DNA of 64,000 nt from Brevundimonas nasdae (GTDB taxonomy: Bacteria > Pseudomonadota > Alphaproteobacteria > Caulobacterales > Caulobacteraceae): contig NZ_JAEPWN010000005.1 in assembly GCF_016654005.1 (NCBI RefSeq), forward strand, positions 124,001 through 188,000, in the 5' to 3' direction. Positions 1-9,070 of the stretch are shown in pieces. The position numbers and the translations under genes are program-made. The notes below the pieces were generated by a model. That model did no database searches. It was not told the DNA's origin and worked only from the letters and a program-made list of their open reading frames with translations. Within the stretch, counting starts at the first letter, position 1, and each line of letters starts with the position of its first letter.

Positions 1-2
1 TG

Positions 3-356
3 TTCGGCGCAGTCAGTGTCGAGCGGCTGTTCTCGACCACGGCGCGCGGATCGGCGGAGTTCACGCGGGGCGGTCCCGACGGGGCGCGGCGCGTCCTGCC
101 TGCGGGCGCCAACGAGAACGACATCTACGCCATCAACCAGACCGTCGGCGACGGGCGCGGCCTGTCGCGCGCCCTGTGCCCAGGCGCCGACGCCGCCTGG
201 CTGATCCTGAGCCGGATCCGCCCCGCCCGCCCCCTGACCATGCAGGCCGTGGGCCAATGGGCGGATGGAACCTTCCGACATTGTACGACGCTGAGCTATG
301 AATGGCGGGGCGAATGGGCGACAGCGCCTGGCTCAACCGCCCCGGTTCCCGACTGA
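3..356 (+). CDS. Hypothetical protein, C-terminal part (5' end outside window)
   Basis: An open frame enters at the window edge and runs 117 codons to a TGA at 354-356. The visible part reads FGAVSVERLFSTT near its start and contains two cysteines (in RALCPGA and FRHCTTL) that could pair, suggesting an exported protein. The third-position GC bias fits a real gene. I do not recognise a family. The next gene begins about 40 bases later on the same strand and may be cotranscribed with it. Confidence 0.55.
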   Translation, partial: FGAVSVERLFSTTARGSAEFTRGGPDGARRVLPAGANENDIYAINQTVGDGRGLSRALCPGADAAWLILSRIRPARPLTMQAVGQWADGTFRHCTTLSYEWRGEWATAPGSTAPVPD

Positions 357-394
357 TTCTCGGGACGTTCATAACTCTGTTCCAGGATGGGAGC

Positions 395-949
395 ATGACG
401 ACTACGGCTCCCTCGACCCACGGCCAGCCGCCCCGGTGGGCTGCGTTCGGCATCGGCCTGGGCGCGTTCGCCGCCGTGCTGATCGGCGCCTTCGGCGTCG
501 AACCGGCGCTGCACTCTCTGATGACCGCCGGTCCGACCGGCGCCCCCCACGGCATGGGCGGTCAGGTGGTGGTCGGCGAAACCCTGCTGTCCGGTCATTA
601 TGATGCGGCCGAGGGCGGTCGCAGTCTGGAGGCTGAGGGCGGCGCCCTGGTCATGGACAACGGCAAACGCATCGTCTCCGCCCCGCACCGGCTGGTCGCC
701 GCCGATGAACTGGCCACCACTCAATCCACCTTTGCCGGCGTGATGGCTGTCCCGGCCCAGGCCCAGATCGAGGTGCGGCGCGTCGTGTCGGATGAAGGAT
801 CGCACCTGTGCGATGGTCAGCCCGTCGGCTGGCTGGCGTTCGCGATCCGCAAGGACGGTTTCGTCATGCTGCCGGTGCTGCAGGGACCGCCGCCCGGCGC
901 CCTGCTGGCCGAAGAACGTCTGTGCGACCTGCAGGACTTCAAACATTGA
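395..949 (+). CDS. Hypothetical protein with one N-terminal membrane segment
   Basis: This 184-residue protein has a short cytoplasmic-type N-terminus, a hydrophobic stretch at about residues 15-33 (AAFGIGLGAFAAVLIGAFGV) and a soluble remainder with two cysteines (SHLCDGQ and ERLCDLQ). I chose the ATG at 395 because an open frame runs further upstream only through another gene and a purine-rich stretch (ggatgggag) precedes it. No family is recognised. Its stop overlaps the start of the next gene by a few bases, so the two are probably translated together. Confidence 0.6.
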   Translation: MTTTAPSTHGQPPRWAAFGIGLGAFAAVLIGAFGVEPALHSLMTAGPTGAPHGMGGQVVVGETLLSGHYDAAEGGRSLEAEGGALVMDNGKRIVSAPHRLVAADELATTQSTFAGVMAVPAQAQIEVRRVVSDEGSHLCDGQPVGWLAFAIRKDGFVMLPVLQGPPPGALLAEERLCDLQDFKH

Positions 950-1623
950 GGATCGGCCTGGTTCTGGCCGTTCTGCTCGGCCTGATCACAGCCCTGCTGA
1001 CCTGGACGACGCCGGGGCGCCTTCACCCCGCGGATCAGACGAACGCCGTGACGGTCATGGTGCTCGACAACGGTTTTCACACCGATCTGTCCGTGCCGCG
1101 TCAGGCTTTGATGCGGCACGGCGGGCCGCTGGCCCAGGCCGTTGCAAGCCTGGCGCCCGGCGATTGGGTCCTGATCGGCTGGGGCGACGCCAGATTCTAT
1201 GTGGATCAGAGCCCGATTTCGGCCCGCCTGCCTGACGGCGCCCGCGCCTTCTTCCGACCCGGCAATCCGTCCGTCGTCATGCTGAACCCGCAAGGCGCCG
1301 ATCCCCGCAGCCGCTACGCCGAGCATGAGCGGGCGGCCCTGACCTTGGCCCCGGCCGACTTCGACCGGATGGCGTCGCGCATCGAGGCCTCTCTGGACCT
1401 GTCCAGCGGCGCTCCACGGGTCGCCGCCGCCCGCCCCGGCGACGACGCGCGCTTCTTCGCCAGCCGCGAAACCTTCTCGATCCTGCACCTGTGCAACCAC
1501 TGGACGGCGGGCGTGCTGAACGCTGGAGGAGTGTCGGTGCGGCCCGTCCGCTCCATCGCCTCCAGCGAAGTCATGCGCGCCGTCAGAGCGGCGAAACTGG
1601 ACACGGCGGCTCCACGCGCCTAG
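946..1623 (+). CDS. DUF2459 family protein (TIGR02117-like), predicted periplasmic
   Basis: The 225-residue product starts with a hydrophobic signal-anchor (LRIGLVLAVLLGLITALLTW) followed by motifs of the DUF2459 family: VLDNGFHTDLSVP, GDWVLIGWGDARFYV and LHLCNHWTAGVLNAGG. In this family the Cys and His residues of the HTDL and CNHW motifs are conserved, and a papain-like/NlpC-type fold is plausible, but no activity is established to my knowledge. The likely start is TTG at 946, overlapping the previous stop as TTGA, typical of translational coupling. An in-frame ATG further upstream lies inside the previous gene. Confidence 0.75.
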   Translation: MRIGLVLAVLLGLITALLTWTTPGRLHPADQTNAVTVMVLDNGFHTDLSVPRQALMRHGGPLAQAVASLAPGDWVLIGWGDARFYVDQSPISARLPDGARAFFRPGNPSVVMLNPQGADPRSRYAEHERAALTLAPADFDRMASRIEASLDLSSGAPRVAAARPGDDARFFASRETFSILHLCNHWTAGVLNAGGVSVRPVRSIASSEVMRAVRAAKLDTAAPRA

Positions 1624-1687
1624 ACCGCCCGCCTTTCGCTTATCCGGTCGGGTCCGAGCCCCGGCGGGCGATGAAAAGGAGCGGCCG

Positions 1688-2140
1688 ATGGCCCACAAGC
1701 AACATACCCGTAACGCCTCCGGCCCCGCCGGACCCAGCCAGCGCCAGCTGCGCGCAGGCGAACTGATCCGTCACGCCCTGGTCGACATCCTGCGTGAAGA
1801 AGAGATTCACGACGAGGCCCTGGCCGGGGTCTCCGTCACCGTGACCGAGGTGCGGCTGTCGCCGGACCTGAAGCACGCCACCTGTTTCGTCGAGCCCTTG
1901 GGCGCGGGCGTGGAGACGGCGCCGACAAACGGCCACGAGAGCGAGATCATCAAGGCGCTGAACGTCCACGCCAAATTCCTGCGCGGCCAGCTGGGACGTC
2001 GCCTGGACATGAAGTTCACGCCCGACCTGCGCTTCCGTCACGACGACAGCTTCGACGCGGCCAGTCACATGGACCGTCTGTTCGCCGACCCGCGCATCCA
2101 GGCAGACCTAGCGGCTTCCGACGACGAGAACGAGCAATGA
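1688..2140 (+). CDS. rbfA: Ribosome-binding factor A
   Basis: RbfA is a cytoplasmic 30S assembly factor acting on the 5' end of 16S rRNA during maturation and cold adaptation. The 150-residue protein has the single KH-like fold pattern: [18 protein letters not shown] helix, then [19 protein letters not shown], then [19 protein letters not shown]. It carries a short basic N-terminal extension and an acidic C-terminal tail ending DDENEQ. It is followed after about 40 bases by truB, then rpsO and pnp, the widely conserved order that normally continues from nusA-infB; infB is not in this window, so unrelated genes sit upstream here. Confidence 0.95.
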   Translation: MAHKQHTRNASGPAGPSQRQLRAGELIRHALVDILREEEIHDEALAGVSVTVTEVRLSPDLKHATCFVEPLGAGVETAPTNGHESEIIKALNVHAKFLRGQLGRRLDMKFTPDLRFRHDDSFDAASHMDRLFADPRIQADLAASDDENEQ

Positions 2141-2145
2141 CGACC

Positions 2146-2179
2146 CGGCCTCAAGCAGTGCGACGCGCGATAGGCCAAG
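2146..2179 (+). repeat. Short dispersed intergenic repeat, copy A (before truB)
   Basis: A 34-base unit containing CTCAAGCAGTGCGACGCGCG and ending ATAGGCCAAG fills the rbfA-truB gap and stops 4 bases before the truB ATG. It matches the unit before rpsO at 31 of 34 positions by eye. Confidence 0.7.
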
Positions 2180-2183
2180 CATA

Positions 2184-3113
2184 ATGGGGCGTAAGAAGAA
2201 GGGCGACATCGTCGACGGCTGGGTCTGCCTGGACAAGCCGTTCGAGATGGGATCGACGGAGGCCGTCAGCCGCATCCGCCGCCTGTTCAACGCCCAGAAG
2301 GCCGGTCACGCGGGGACCCTGGACCCGCTGGCCAGCGGCATCCTGCCCATTGCGCTGGGTGAGGCGACCAAGACCGTGCCGATGATGATGGAGGCGCAGA
2401 AGGTCTATCGCTTCACCATCAACTGGGGCGTCTCGACCGACAGCGTGGATCGCGAAGGCGAGATCATCGGCCGCTCCGACGTGCGCCCGACCGTGGATCA
2501 GGTGAAGGCCGCCCTGCCCGGCTTCGTGGGCGAAATCGACCAGACGCCGCCCCGGTTTTCGGCCATCAAGGTGGACGGCGCGCGCGCCTATGACCTGGCT
2601 CGCGACGGCGTGGAGTTCGAACTCCAGGCCCGGCGCGTGACCATCCATTCCGCCGAGGTCACCGACGCCCCGGACGCCGATCACGTCGAAATCACCATCC
2701 GCACCGGCAAGGGCGTCTATGTGCGTTCTCTGGCCCGCGATCTGGCGGCGGTTCTGGGCGCCGAAGGCCACGTCAGCGCATTGCGCCGCGAACAGGTCGG
2801 GCCGTTCAGCACGGAAAACGCCGTCACTCTGGATTCTCTGGAGGAAATGGTGCATAGGAGCGCCGCCTCGGAAGGCTTGCTTCCCGTTGCGACCGCCCTG
2901 GACGACATCCCGGAGCTGGCCGTGACGGATCAGGACGCCTTCTCGCTTCGGCAGGGACGCCCGATCGTTCTGCTCCCCCGTCAGGTGGAAACCCTCAAGG
3001 ATCGTCTTCGCGACGGTTCGCGCACGGTTTCAGCCTTTCAGGGCCAGACCCTCATCGCACTCTGTCAGTTGCGGGCCGGCCGGTTAGAACCCGACCGCGT
3101 TTTCAACCTCTAG
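2184..3113 (+). CDS. truB: tRNA pseudouridine(55) synthase TruB
   Basis: TruB converts U55 of the T-loop of elongator tRNAs to pseudouridine. The 309-residue protein shows the catalytic motif [15 protein letters not shown] with the nucleophilic Asp at residue 47, the [22 protein letters not shown] segment and [12 protein letters not shown], all characteristic of the TruB family, and a C-terminal PUA-like region. The ATG at 2184 follows closely after a dispersed repeat; [12 protein letters not shown] near the N-terminus aligns with the usual beginning of the domain, so the start is well placed. Confidence 0.96.
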   Translation: MGRKKKGDIVDGWVCLDKPFEMGSTEAVSRIRRLFNAQKAGHAGTLDPLASGILPIALGEATKTVPMMMEAQKVYRFTINWGVSTDSVDREGEIIGRSDVRPTVDQVKAALPGFVGEIDQTPPRFSAIKVDGARAYDLARDGVEFELQARRVTIHSAEVTDAPDADHVEITIRTGKGVYVRSLARDLAAVLGAEGHVSALRREQVGPFSTENAVTLDSLEEMVHRSAASEGLLPVATALDDIPELAVTDQDAFSLRQGRPIVLLPRQVETLKDRLRDGSRTVSAFQGQTLIALCQLRAGRLEPDRVFNL

Positions 3114-3145
3114 GCCCACGCCATCCGGCAAGGGCCGAGACCCCA

Positions 3146-3179
3146 CGGCCTCAAGTAGCGCGAAGCGCGATAGGCCAAG
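3146..3179 (+). repeat. Short dispersed intergenic repeat, copy B (before rpsO)
   Basis: This second copy contains CTCAAGTAGCGCGAAGCGCG and ends ATAGGCCAAG. It lies in the truB-rpsO gap, directly before the purine-rich ribosome-binding region (AAAGGA) of rpsO. Confidence 0.7.
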
Positions 3180-3193
3180 AAAGGACTCTTTCG

Positions 3194-3463
3194 ATGTCGG
3201 TTACTGCTGAACGCAAGCACGAGATCATCGCCGATAACGCCCGCACTGCTGGCGACACCGGCTCGGCCGAGGTTCAGGTCGCGATCCTGTCGGAACGCAT
3301 CGCCAACCTGACCGAACACTTCAAGACCCACAAGAAGGACAACCACTCGCGTCGTGGCCTTCTGAAGATGGTGTCGCAACGTCGCCGCCTGCTCGACCAC
3401 CTGAACAAGGTCGACGCCGGCCGCTACCAGGCGCTCATCGCCAAGCTGGGCCTGCGCCGCTAA
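3194..3463 (+). CDS. rpsO: 30S ribosomal protein S15
   Basis: S15 is a primary 16S rRNA-binding protein of the small subunit platform. The 89-residue length is exactly that of the family, and the motifs [37 protein letters not shown] and LLDHLNK are diagnostic. An AAAGGA ribosome-binding site sits upstream of the ATG. The gene precedes pnp as in most proteobacteria; a GC-rich hairpin lies between the two. Confidence 0.97.
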   Translation: MSVTAERKHEIIADNARTAGDTGSAEVQVAILSERIANLTEHFKTHKKDNHSRRGLLKMVSQRRRLLDHLNKVDAGRYQALIAKLGLRR

Positions 3464-3491
3464 GGCGCGGGACCGCGATAGAGATCATTTC

Positions 3492-3527
3492 GAGGCGCGG
3501 GCGGTCACGTCCGCGCCTCGTTGTGTT
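3492..3527 (+). terminator. GC-rich hairpin after rpsO
   Basis: GAGGCGCGG (3492-3500) pairs with CCGCGCCTC (3511-3519) over a 10-base loop, followed by GTTGTGTT rather than a clean T-run. It may attenuate read-through into pnp or serve as an RNase III processing site, as known for rpsO-pnp in enterobacteria; the latter is only an analogy. Confidence 0.5.
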
Positions 3528-3716
3528 CCTAGCTGTTGCTTTGTCGACCCGTGCGCCGCGGGACTGAAACGGCGCAGACGCGAGGGCCAGGTCGGCCCTC
3601 ACCGGGTCTTCCGCGATGGCGCGGCGATCCACGGACCTCGGGACTGAACGCCCCGCGCTCCACCCAATGATGGGACCCCGCCGGGAATACGCCCGCCGGG
3701 ATACGAAAGACGAAAT

Positions 3717-5954
3717 ATGTTCGATATCAAACGCAAGACGATCGAGTGGGCCGGACGCCCGCTGACCCTGGAAACGGGCCGCATCGCCCGCCAGGCTGAC
3801 GGTGCCGTGCTGGCGACCTACGGCGAGACCGTGGTTCTGGCCACCGTCGTCTATGGCCGCGCCCCCAAGCCGGGCCTGGATTTCTTCCCCCTGACCGTCA
3901 ACTACCAGGAAAAGACCTTCGCAGCCGGCAAGATCCCCGGCGGCTACTTCAAGCGTGAAGGCCGTCCTTCGGAGAAGGAAACCCTGGTTTCCCGCCTGAT
4001 CGACCGTCCGATCCGCCCGCTGTTCGTCAAGGGCTTCAAGAACGAGACGCAGGTCGTCGTGACCGTGCTGCAGCACGACATGGAGAACGACCCGGACGTT
4101 CTGGGCATGGTCGCCGCCTCGGCCGCTCTGACCATCTCGGGCGTGCCCTTCATGGGCCCGATCGGCGCTGCGCGCGTCGGCCTGATCGACGGTGAGCTGG
4201 TCCTGAACCCGACCATCGACCAGATCCCGACCTCGGACCTGGACCTGGTGGTCGCCGGCACGCAGGACGCCCTGATGATGGTCGAATCCGAAGCCAAGGA
4301 GCTTTCGGAAGAGAAGATGCTCGAGGCCCTGATGTTCGCGCACGCGGGCATGCAGCCGGTCATCGACGCCATCATCGACCTGGCCGAACACGCCGCCAAG
4401 GAGCCCTTCGACTTCCAGGCCGAAGACCACTCCGACGTCGTCGCCTCGATCAAGTCGCTGGTCGGCGAAGACATCAAGGCCGCCTACGCCCATCCCGGCA
4501 AGTACGACCGCCGCTCGGGCGTCGATGCGGCCAAGAAGACCGCCGCCGCCGCCCTGGTGAAAACCGACGAGAACCCCGAGGGCGTCGATTCGTCCAAATT
4601 CTCGGCCGCCTTCAAGGAATGTGAAGCCGACGTCCTGCGTCGCGACATCATCGAGAACGCACACCGCGTCGACGGCCGCGCCCTGGACAAGGTTCGCGCC
4701 ATCGTGTCGGAAGTCGGCGTCCTGCCGCGCACCCACGGTTCGGCCCTGTTCACGCGCGGCGAAACCCAGGCTCTGGTCGTCGCCACCCTGGGCACCGGCG
4801 AAGACGAGCAGTACATCGACAGCCTGCAGGGCACCTACAAGGAATCCTTCCTGCTGCACTACAACTTCCCTCCCTATTCGGTGGGGGAAGCAGGCCGCAT
4901 GGGTTCGCCCGGCCGTCGCGAAATCGGTCACGGCAAGCTGGCCTGGCGCGCGATCCGTCCGATGCTGCCGTCGAAGGAAGACTTCCCCTACACCATCCGT
5001 CTGGTCTCCGAGATCACCGAGTCGAACGGCTCGTCCTCGATGGCCACGGTCTGCGGTTCGTCGCTGGCCCTGATGGACGCGGGCGTTCCGCTGATCCGTC
5101 CGGTCTCGGGCATCGCCATGGGTCTGATCCTGGAGCCGTCGGGCGAGTTCGCCATCCTGTCGGACATCCTGGGTGACGAAGACCACCTGGGCGACATGGA
5201 CTTCAAGGTCGCCGGCACGTCGCAAGGCATCACCAGCCTGCAGATGGACATCAAGGTCGCCGGCATCACCAAGCAGATCATGGAACAGGCTCTGACGCAG
5301 GCTTCGGCCGGTCGCCTCCACATCCTGGATGAAATGTCCAAGGCCATGGACGCGCCGCGCACCGAACTGGGCGAGCACGCACCCAAGATCGAAACCATCA
5401 AGATCGCGGTCGACAAGATCCGTGAAGTGATCGGTTCGGGCGGCAAGGTGATCCGCGAGATCGTCGAGAAGACCGGCGCCAAGATCGACATCGGCGATGA
5501 CGGCACCATCAAGGTCGCCGCCAACGACCAGGAGAAGATCGACGCCGCCAAGGCCTGGATTCAGTCCATCGCCTCGGAGCCGGAAGTCGGCACCATCTAC
5601 TCCGGCAAGGTCGTGAAGGTCGTTGATTTCGGCGCCTTCGTGAACTTCTTCGGCGCCAAGGACGGCCTGGTCCACGTGTCCCAGATCGCCCTGGAACGCG
5701 TCGCCAACCCGGCTGACGTCCTGTCGGAAGGTCAAGAGGTCAAGGTCAAGTTCCTGGGCTTCGACGACCGCGGCAAGACCAAGCTGTCGATGAAGGTCGT
5801 TGATCAGGAAACCGGTGAAGACATCACCGACAAGATCAATGCTGAGCGCGCCGAGCGCGGCGAGGCCCCGCTGTCGGAAGACACCGGCGGTCGTCCCAAG
5901 CGTGAAGGCGGCGGTGATCGCGGTGGCGATCGCGGACGTCGTCGTCGCGACTAA
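3717..5954 (+). CDS. pnp: Polyribonucleotide nucleotidyltransferase (PNPase)
   Basis: PNPase is a trimeric 3'-5' phosphorolytic exoribonuclease and a core of the RNA degradosome in Caulobacter-type bacteria. The 745-residue protein has two RNase PH domains (first about 10-145, second about 310-540 with [15 protein letters not shown] and [10 protein letters not shown]), a KH domain ([21 protein letters not shown], about 565-620) and an S1 domain ([19 protein letters not shown] to about 705). A Gly/Arg-rich tail ([13 protein letters not shown]) extends beyond the usual end and may bind RNA or degradosome partners. It is the last gene of the rbfA-truB-rpsO-pnp series and is closed by a strong terminator. 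Confidence 0.97.
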   Translation: MFDIKRKTIEWAGRPLTLETGRIARQADGAVLATYGETVVLATVVYGRAPKPGLDFFPLTVNYQEKTFAAGKIPGGYFKREGRPSEKETLVSRLIDRPIRPLFVKGFKNETQVVVTVLQHDMENDPDVLGMVAASAALTISGVPFMGPIGAARVGLIDGELVLNPTIDQIPTSDLDLVVAGTQDALMMVESEAKELSEEKMLEALMFAHAGMQPVIDAIIDLAEHAAKEPFDFQAEDHSDVVASIKSLVGEDIKAAYAHPGKYDRRSGVDAAKKTAAAALVKTDENPEGVDSSKFSAAFKECEADVLRRDIIENAHRVDGRALDKVRAIVSEVGVLPRTHGSALFTRGETQALVVATLGTGEDEQYIDSLQGTYKESFLLHYNFPPYSVGEAGRMGSPGRREIGHGKLAWRAIRPMLPSKEDFPYTIRLVSEITESNGSSSMATVCGSSLALMDAGVPLIRPVSGIAMGLILEPSGEFAILSDILGDEDHLGDMDFKVAGTSQGITSLQMDIKVAGITKQIMEQALTQASAGRLHILDEMSKAMDAPRTELGEHAPKIETIKIAVDKIREVIGSGGKVIREIVEKTGAKIDIGDDGTIKVAANDQEKIDAAKAWIQSIASEPEVGTIYSGKVVKVVDFGAFVNFFGAKDGLVHVSQIALERVANPADVLSEGQEVKVKFLGFDDRGKTKLSMKVVDQETGEDITDKINAERAERGEAPLSEDTGGRPKREGGGDRGGDRGRRRRD

Positions 5955-5979
5955 GCCACGGCATAACGCCTGAAACGAG

Positions 5980-6010
5980 AAGGCCCCGCTGGCGACAGCG
6001 GGGCCTTTTT
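5980..6010 (+). terminator. Intrinsic terminator of pnp
   Basis: AAGGCCCCGCT (5980-5990) pairs perfectly with AGCGGGGCCTT (5997-6007) across a 6-base loop, followed by a T-run. It lies 25 bases after the pnp stop. Confidence 0.9.
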
Positions 6011-6020
6011 CTTGGGCGCT

Positions 6021-6056
6021 GCAGCCCGCGACGCGGGCGCGGGCTGCTTGAGCGCA
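6021..6056. repeat. Palindrome with dispersed-repeat core (GCTTGAGCGC)
   Basis: GCAGCCCGCG (6021-6030) is the reverse complement of CGCGGGCTGC (6038-6047). The minus strand reads CGCTCAAGCAGCCCGCG, sharing the CTCAAGCAGC core of the repeats found before truB, rpsO and asd. It lies just beyond the pnp terminator, next to the converging lipoprotein gene. Confidence 0.5.
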
Positions 6057-6060
6057 GGCC

Positions 6061-6474
6061 TCAGCCCGCGCATTCCTTCGGCTTGGTCTCGCCCGGCCCA
6101 TACATGGCGCAGGAGCGGTCGATCTCGCCCTGGATCAGGGCGCAGGGATTGGCGGCGTTGCAGGGCGGATGGGTGGCGGGGCTGACCTGGATGCAGCGTT
6201 GCACCAGACGCGCGGAGACCGTCTCGCCGATGGCGTCACGACACGGTTCGTCCGTGACCGGTACGGGGCGCGGCGTCATGTCCGGGCCTTCGGGAATGCT
6301 GGTCTGAGGATCTTCAGACGCGACGGGCGGCGAGGTCTGAATCGGCGTCATCGCCGGTCCAGCAGGCGCTTCGGTCGGTGCGGGGGCGGCATCGGGATGC
6401 TCCCCACTTCGTTGACAGGCGGACACCGCCAGGGCCAGCGCAAGGACGGAGCAGGCGAACAGGGATCGGCGCAT
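6061..6474 (-). CDS. Small cysteine-rich lipoprotein of unknown function
   Basis: The N-terminus MRRSLFACSVLALALAVSAC is a lipoprotein signal with lipobox AVSAC, then a Pro/Thr-rich linker to about residue 75 and a compact C-terminal part with six cysteines (PCRDAIG, QRCIQVS, PPCNAANPCALIQ, SCAMYG, KECAG), suggesting disulphide bonds in the periplasm. I chose the ATG at 6474 over one ten codons upstream because it gives a standard signal sequence. No family is recognised. It converges on pnp and is followed upstream by rph on the same strand. Confidence 0.65.
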   Translation of the reverse strand: MRRSLFACSVLALALAVSACQRSGEHPDAAPAPTEAPAGPAMTPIQTSPPVASEDPQTSIPEGPDMTPRPVPVTDEPCRDAIGETVSARLVQRCIQVSPATHPPCNAANPCALIQGEIDRSCAMYGPGETKPKECAG

Positions 6475-6541
6475 CGGGCTCTCCGGGTCGTCGGGACGGA
6501 TCATCGGAACGATGACCCGTCCGACTAACGCGCGAAACCCC

Positions 6542-7267
<726 letters not shown>

Positions 7268-7313
7268 GATATGATCCCTTGGAAGCTGTGGCGGCGGTGC
7301 TTATCCTGAAACC

Positions 7314-8426
7314 GTGAGCCTGTATGCCCCCAAAACCCCGCCGTTCGATGGCGGCCCATCCCCGAATCTGGGTCTTGCGGGACTGGCGGGACTGGACGCG
7401 CGCGCCCGCGACATCTTCCGCCGCATCGTCGAGAGCTATCTGGAGACGGGCGAGCCGGTCGGGTCGCGCACTCTGTCGCTGGGCGGGATCGCTCTGTCGC
7501 CCGCCTCGATCCGCAACACCATGCAAGATCTGACGCTGGCGGGCCTGCTGGCGGCGCCCCACACCTCGGCGGGCCGGATACCGACCCACGCAGGCCTGCG
7601 CCTGTTCGTGGACGGCCTTTTGGAGGTCGGCGACCTGACCAAGGAGGAACGTCGCGAGATCGACGGGCGGCTGGCCGGACGGGGTCGGAACTTTGAATCT
7701 GCTCTGGATGAGGCGTCCAACCTGTTGTCGGGTCTGGCGGGCGGGGCGGGCGTTGTCTCCAGCCCTGTTCGCGATTCAGGGGTCAAGCACGTCGAGTTCG
7801 TGGCCTTAGGCGGGGATCAGGCCCTGGCCGTCATCGTCGCCGATGACGGCACGGTCGAGAACCGGATCATGACCCTGTCGGCGGGGGTCACCCCCTCCAC
7901 CCTGGTGGAGGCCTCAAACTTCCTGAACGCCCGGCTGCGCGGTCGTCCCTTCGCCGACGCCAAGCGCGAAATGACGCAGGAGCTGGAGATCGCGCGCCGC
8001 GAACTGGACCAGACCGCCGCCCGTCTGGTCGAGGATGGATTTGCCGCCTGGTCCGGCGGTCAGGATCGAGAGCGCGCCCTGATCGTGCGTGGCCGCGCCA
8101 ATCTGCTGCAGGACACAGAAGGGCTGGCCGATCTGGAGCGGGTGCGCGTCCTGTTCGACGATCTGGAGCAGAAGGAACAGCTGATCGGCCTGCTGGACGG
8201 GGTCGACGCCGCCCAGGGTGTGCGCATCTTCATCGGCGCCGAAACACGACTGTTTTCACTTTCGGGTTCCGCTGTGATCGCGGCGCCCTATATGAGCGGC
8301 CGACAACGGGTCCTGGGCGCCATCGGCGTGATAGGGCCTGCACGATTGAACTACGCCCGTGTCATTCCGTTGGTGGACTATACCGCCCGGGTGCTGGGCC
8401 GAATGCTGGACGGGAACGACAAGTGA
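7314..8426 (+). CDS. hrcA: Heat-inducible transcription repressor HrcA
   Basis: HrcA represses class I heat-shock genes by binding CIRCE operators and is itself helped to fold by GroEL. The 370-residue protein has an N-terminal winged helix ([29 protein letters not shown], then [19 protein letters not shown] and [18 protein letters not shown]) and a GAF-like C-terminal domain with [21 protein letters not shown]. The start is GTG at 7314. It overlaps grpE by four bases (GTGA), the hrcA-grpE heat-shock operon known from Caulobacter. I see no CIRCE palindrome upstream, so it is probably not autoregulated through CIRCE here. Confidence 0.96.
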   Translation: MSLYAPKTPPFDGGPSPNLGLAGLAGLDARARDIFRRIVESYLETGEPVGSRTLSLGGIALSPASIRNTMQDLTLAGLLAAPHTSAGRIPTHAGLRLFVDGLLEVGDLTKEERREIDGRLAGRGRNFESALDEASNLLSGLAGGAGVVSSPVRDSGVKHVEFVALGGDQALAVIVADDGTVENRIMTLSAGVTPSTLVEASNFLNARLRGRPFADAKREMTQELEIARRELDQTAARLVEDGFAAWSGGQDRERALIVRGRANLLQDTEGLADLERVRVLFDDLEQKEQLIGLLDGVDAAQGVRIFIGAETRLFSLSGSAVIAAPYMSGRQRVLGAIGVIGPARLNYARVIPLVDYTARVLGRMLDGNDK

Positions 8427-9070
8427 GCGACAAGCCCCTTAACGACGACTTCAACGAACTGGACGCCGAAACGGCCGAGGCCAATGCCGAACAGGGCCTG
8501 GACGCCCATCCGTCCGTGGATGGGGGCGACGATCTGGCCCCGCTGGACGCTGTGATCGCCGAGCGCGACGAGTGGAAGGACCGCGCCCTGCGCGTCGCCG
8601 CCGAGATGGAGAACCTGAAGCGCCGCGCCGAGACGCAGCAGAACGACGCCCGCGCCTTCGCCATCCAGCGCTTCGCCAAGGATCTGCTGGGCGTGGCCGA
8701 CAATCTGGAGCGCGCCCTGATGGCTGCGCCCAAGGATTCCGAAGGCGCCGCCGCCGGTCTGGTGACGGGTCTGGAGCTGACGCAGAAATCCCTGCTGCAG
8801 GCGTTCGACACCAACGGCCTGAAGCTGGTGAAGCCCGAGCCGGGCGACGCCTTCAACCCGCACCTGCACGAAGCCATGATCGAACAGCCGTCCGACACCG
8901 TCCCCGGCGGCGCAGTGCTGCAGACCATGCAATCCGGCTTTGAACTGTTCGGCCGCACGATCCGCCCGGCCATGGTGGTCGTCGCCGCCAAGGGTTCCGG
9001 CCCCAAGGCCGCAAACCCCTATGACGCCGCGCCCGCCGCCGATGGGCACGCCTTCGACAGCAAGGCCTGA
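8423..9070 (+). CDS. grpE: Nucleotide exchange factor GrpE
   Basis: GrpE is the ADP/ATP exchange factor of DnaK and a thermosensor. The 215-residue protein has an acidic N-terminus, the long coiled coil ([21 protein letters not shown], then [21 protein letters not shown]) and the C-terminal beta domain ([44 protein letters not shown]). It starts with GTG overlapping the hrcA stop, so it is translationally coupled. Its TGA touches the stop codon of the convergent subtilase gene, leaving no intergenic base. Confidence 0.96.
   Translation: MSDKPLNDDFNELDAETAEANAEQGLDAHPSVDGGDDLAPLDAVIAERDEWKDRALRVAAEMENLKRRAETQQNDARAFAIQRFAKDLLGVADNLERALMAAPKDSEGAAAGLVTGLELTQKSLLQAFDTNGLKLVKPEPGDAFNPHLHEAMIEQPSDTVPGGAVLQTMQSGFELFGRTIRPAMVVVAAKGSGPKAANPYDAAPAADGHAFDSKA

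Noticed and set aside
3435..6101. 888-codon minus-strand frame opposite pnp
   Set aside because: Antisense frame caused by high GC at third positions; the plus strand encodes PNPase with all its motifs.
7268..7313. CIRCE operator before hrcA
   Set aside because: No TTAGCACTC-N9-GAGTGCTAA or close variant in the rph-hrcA gap.
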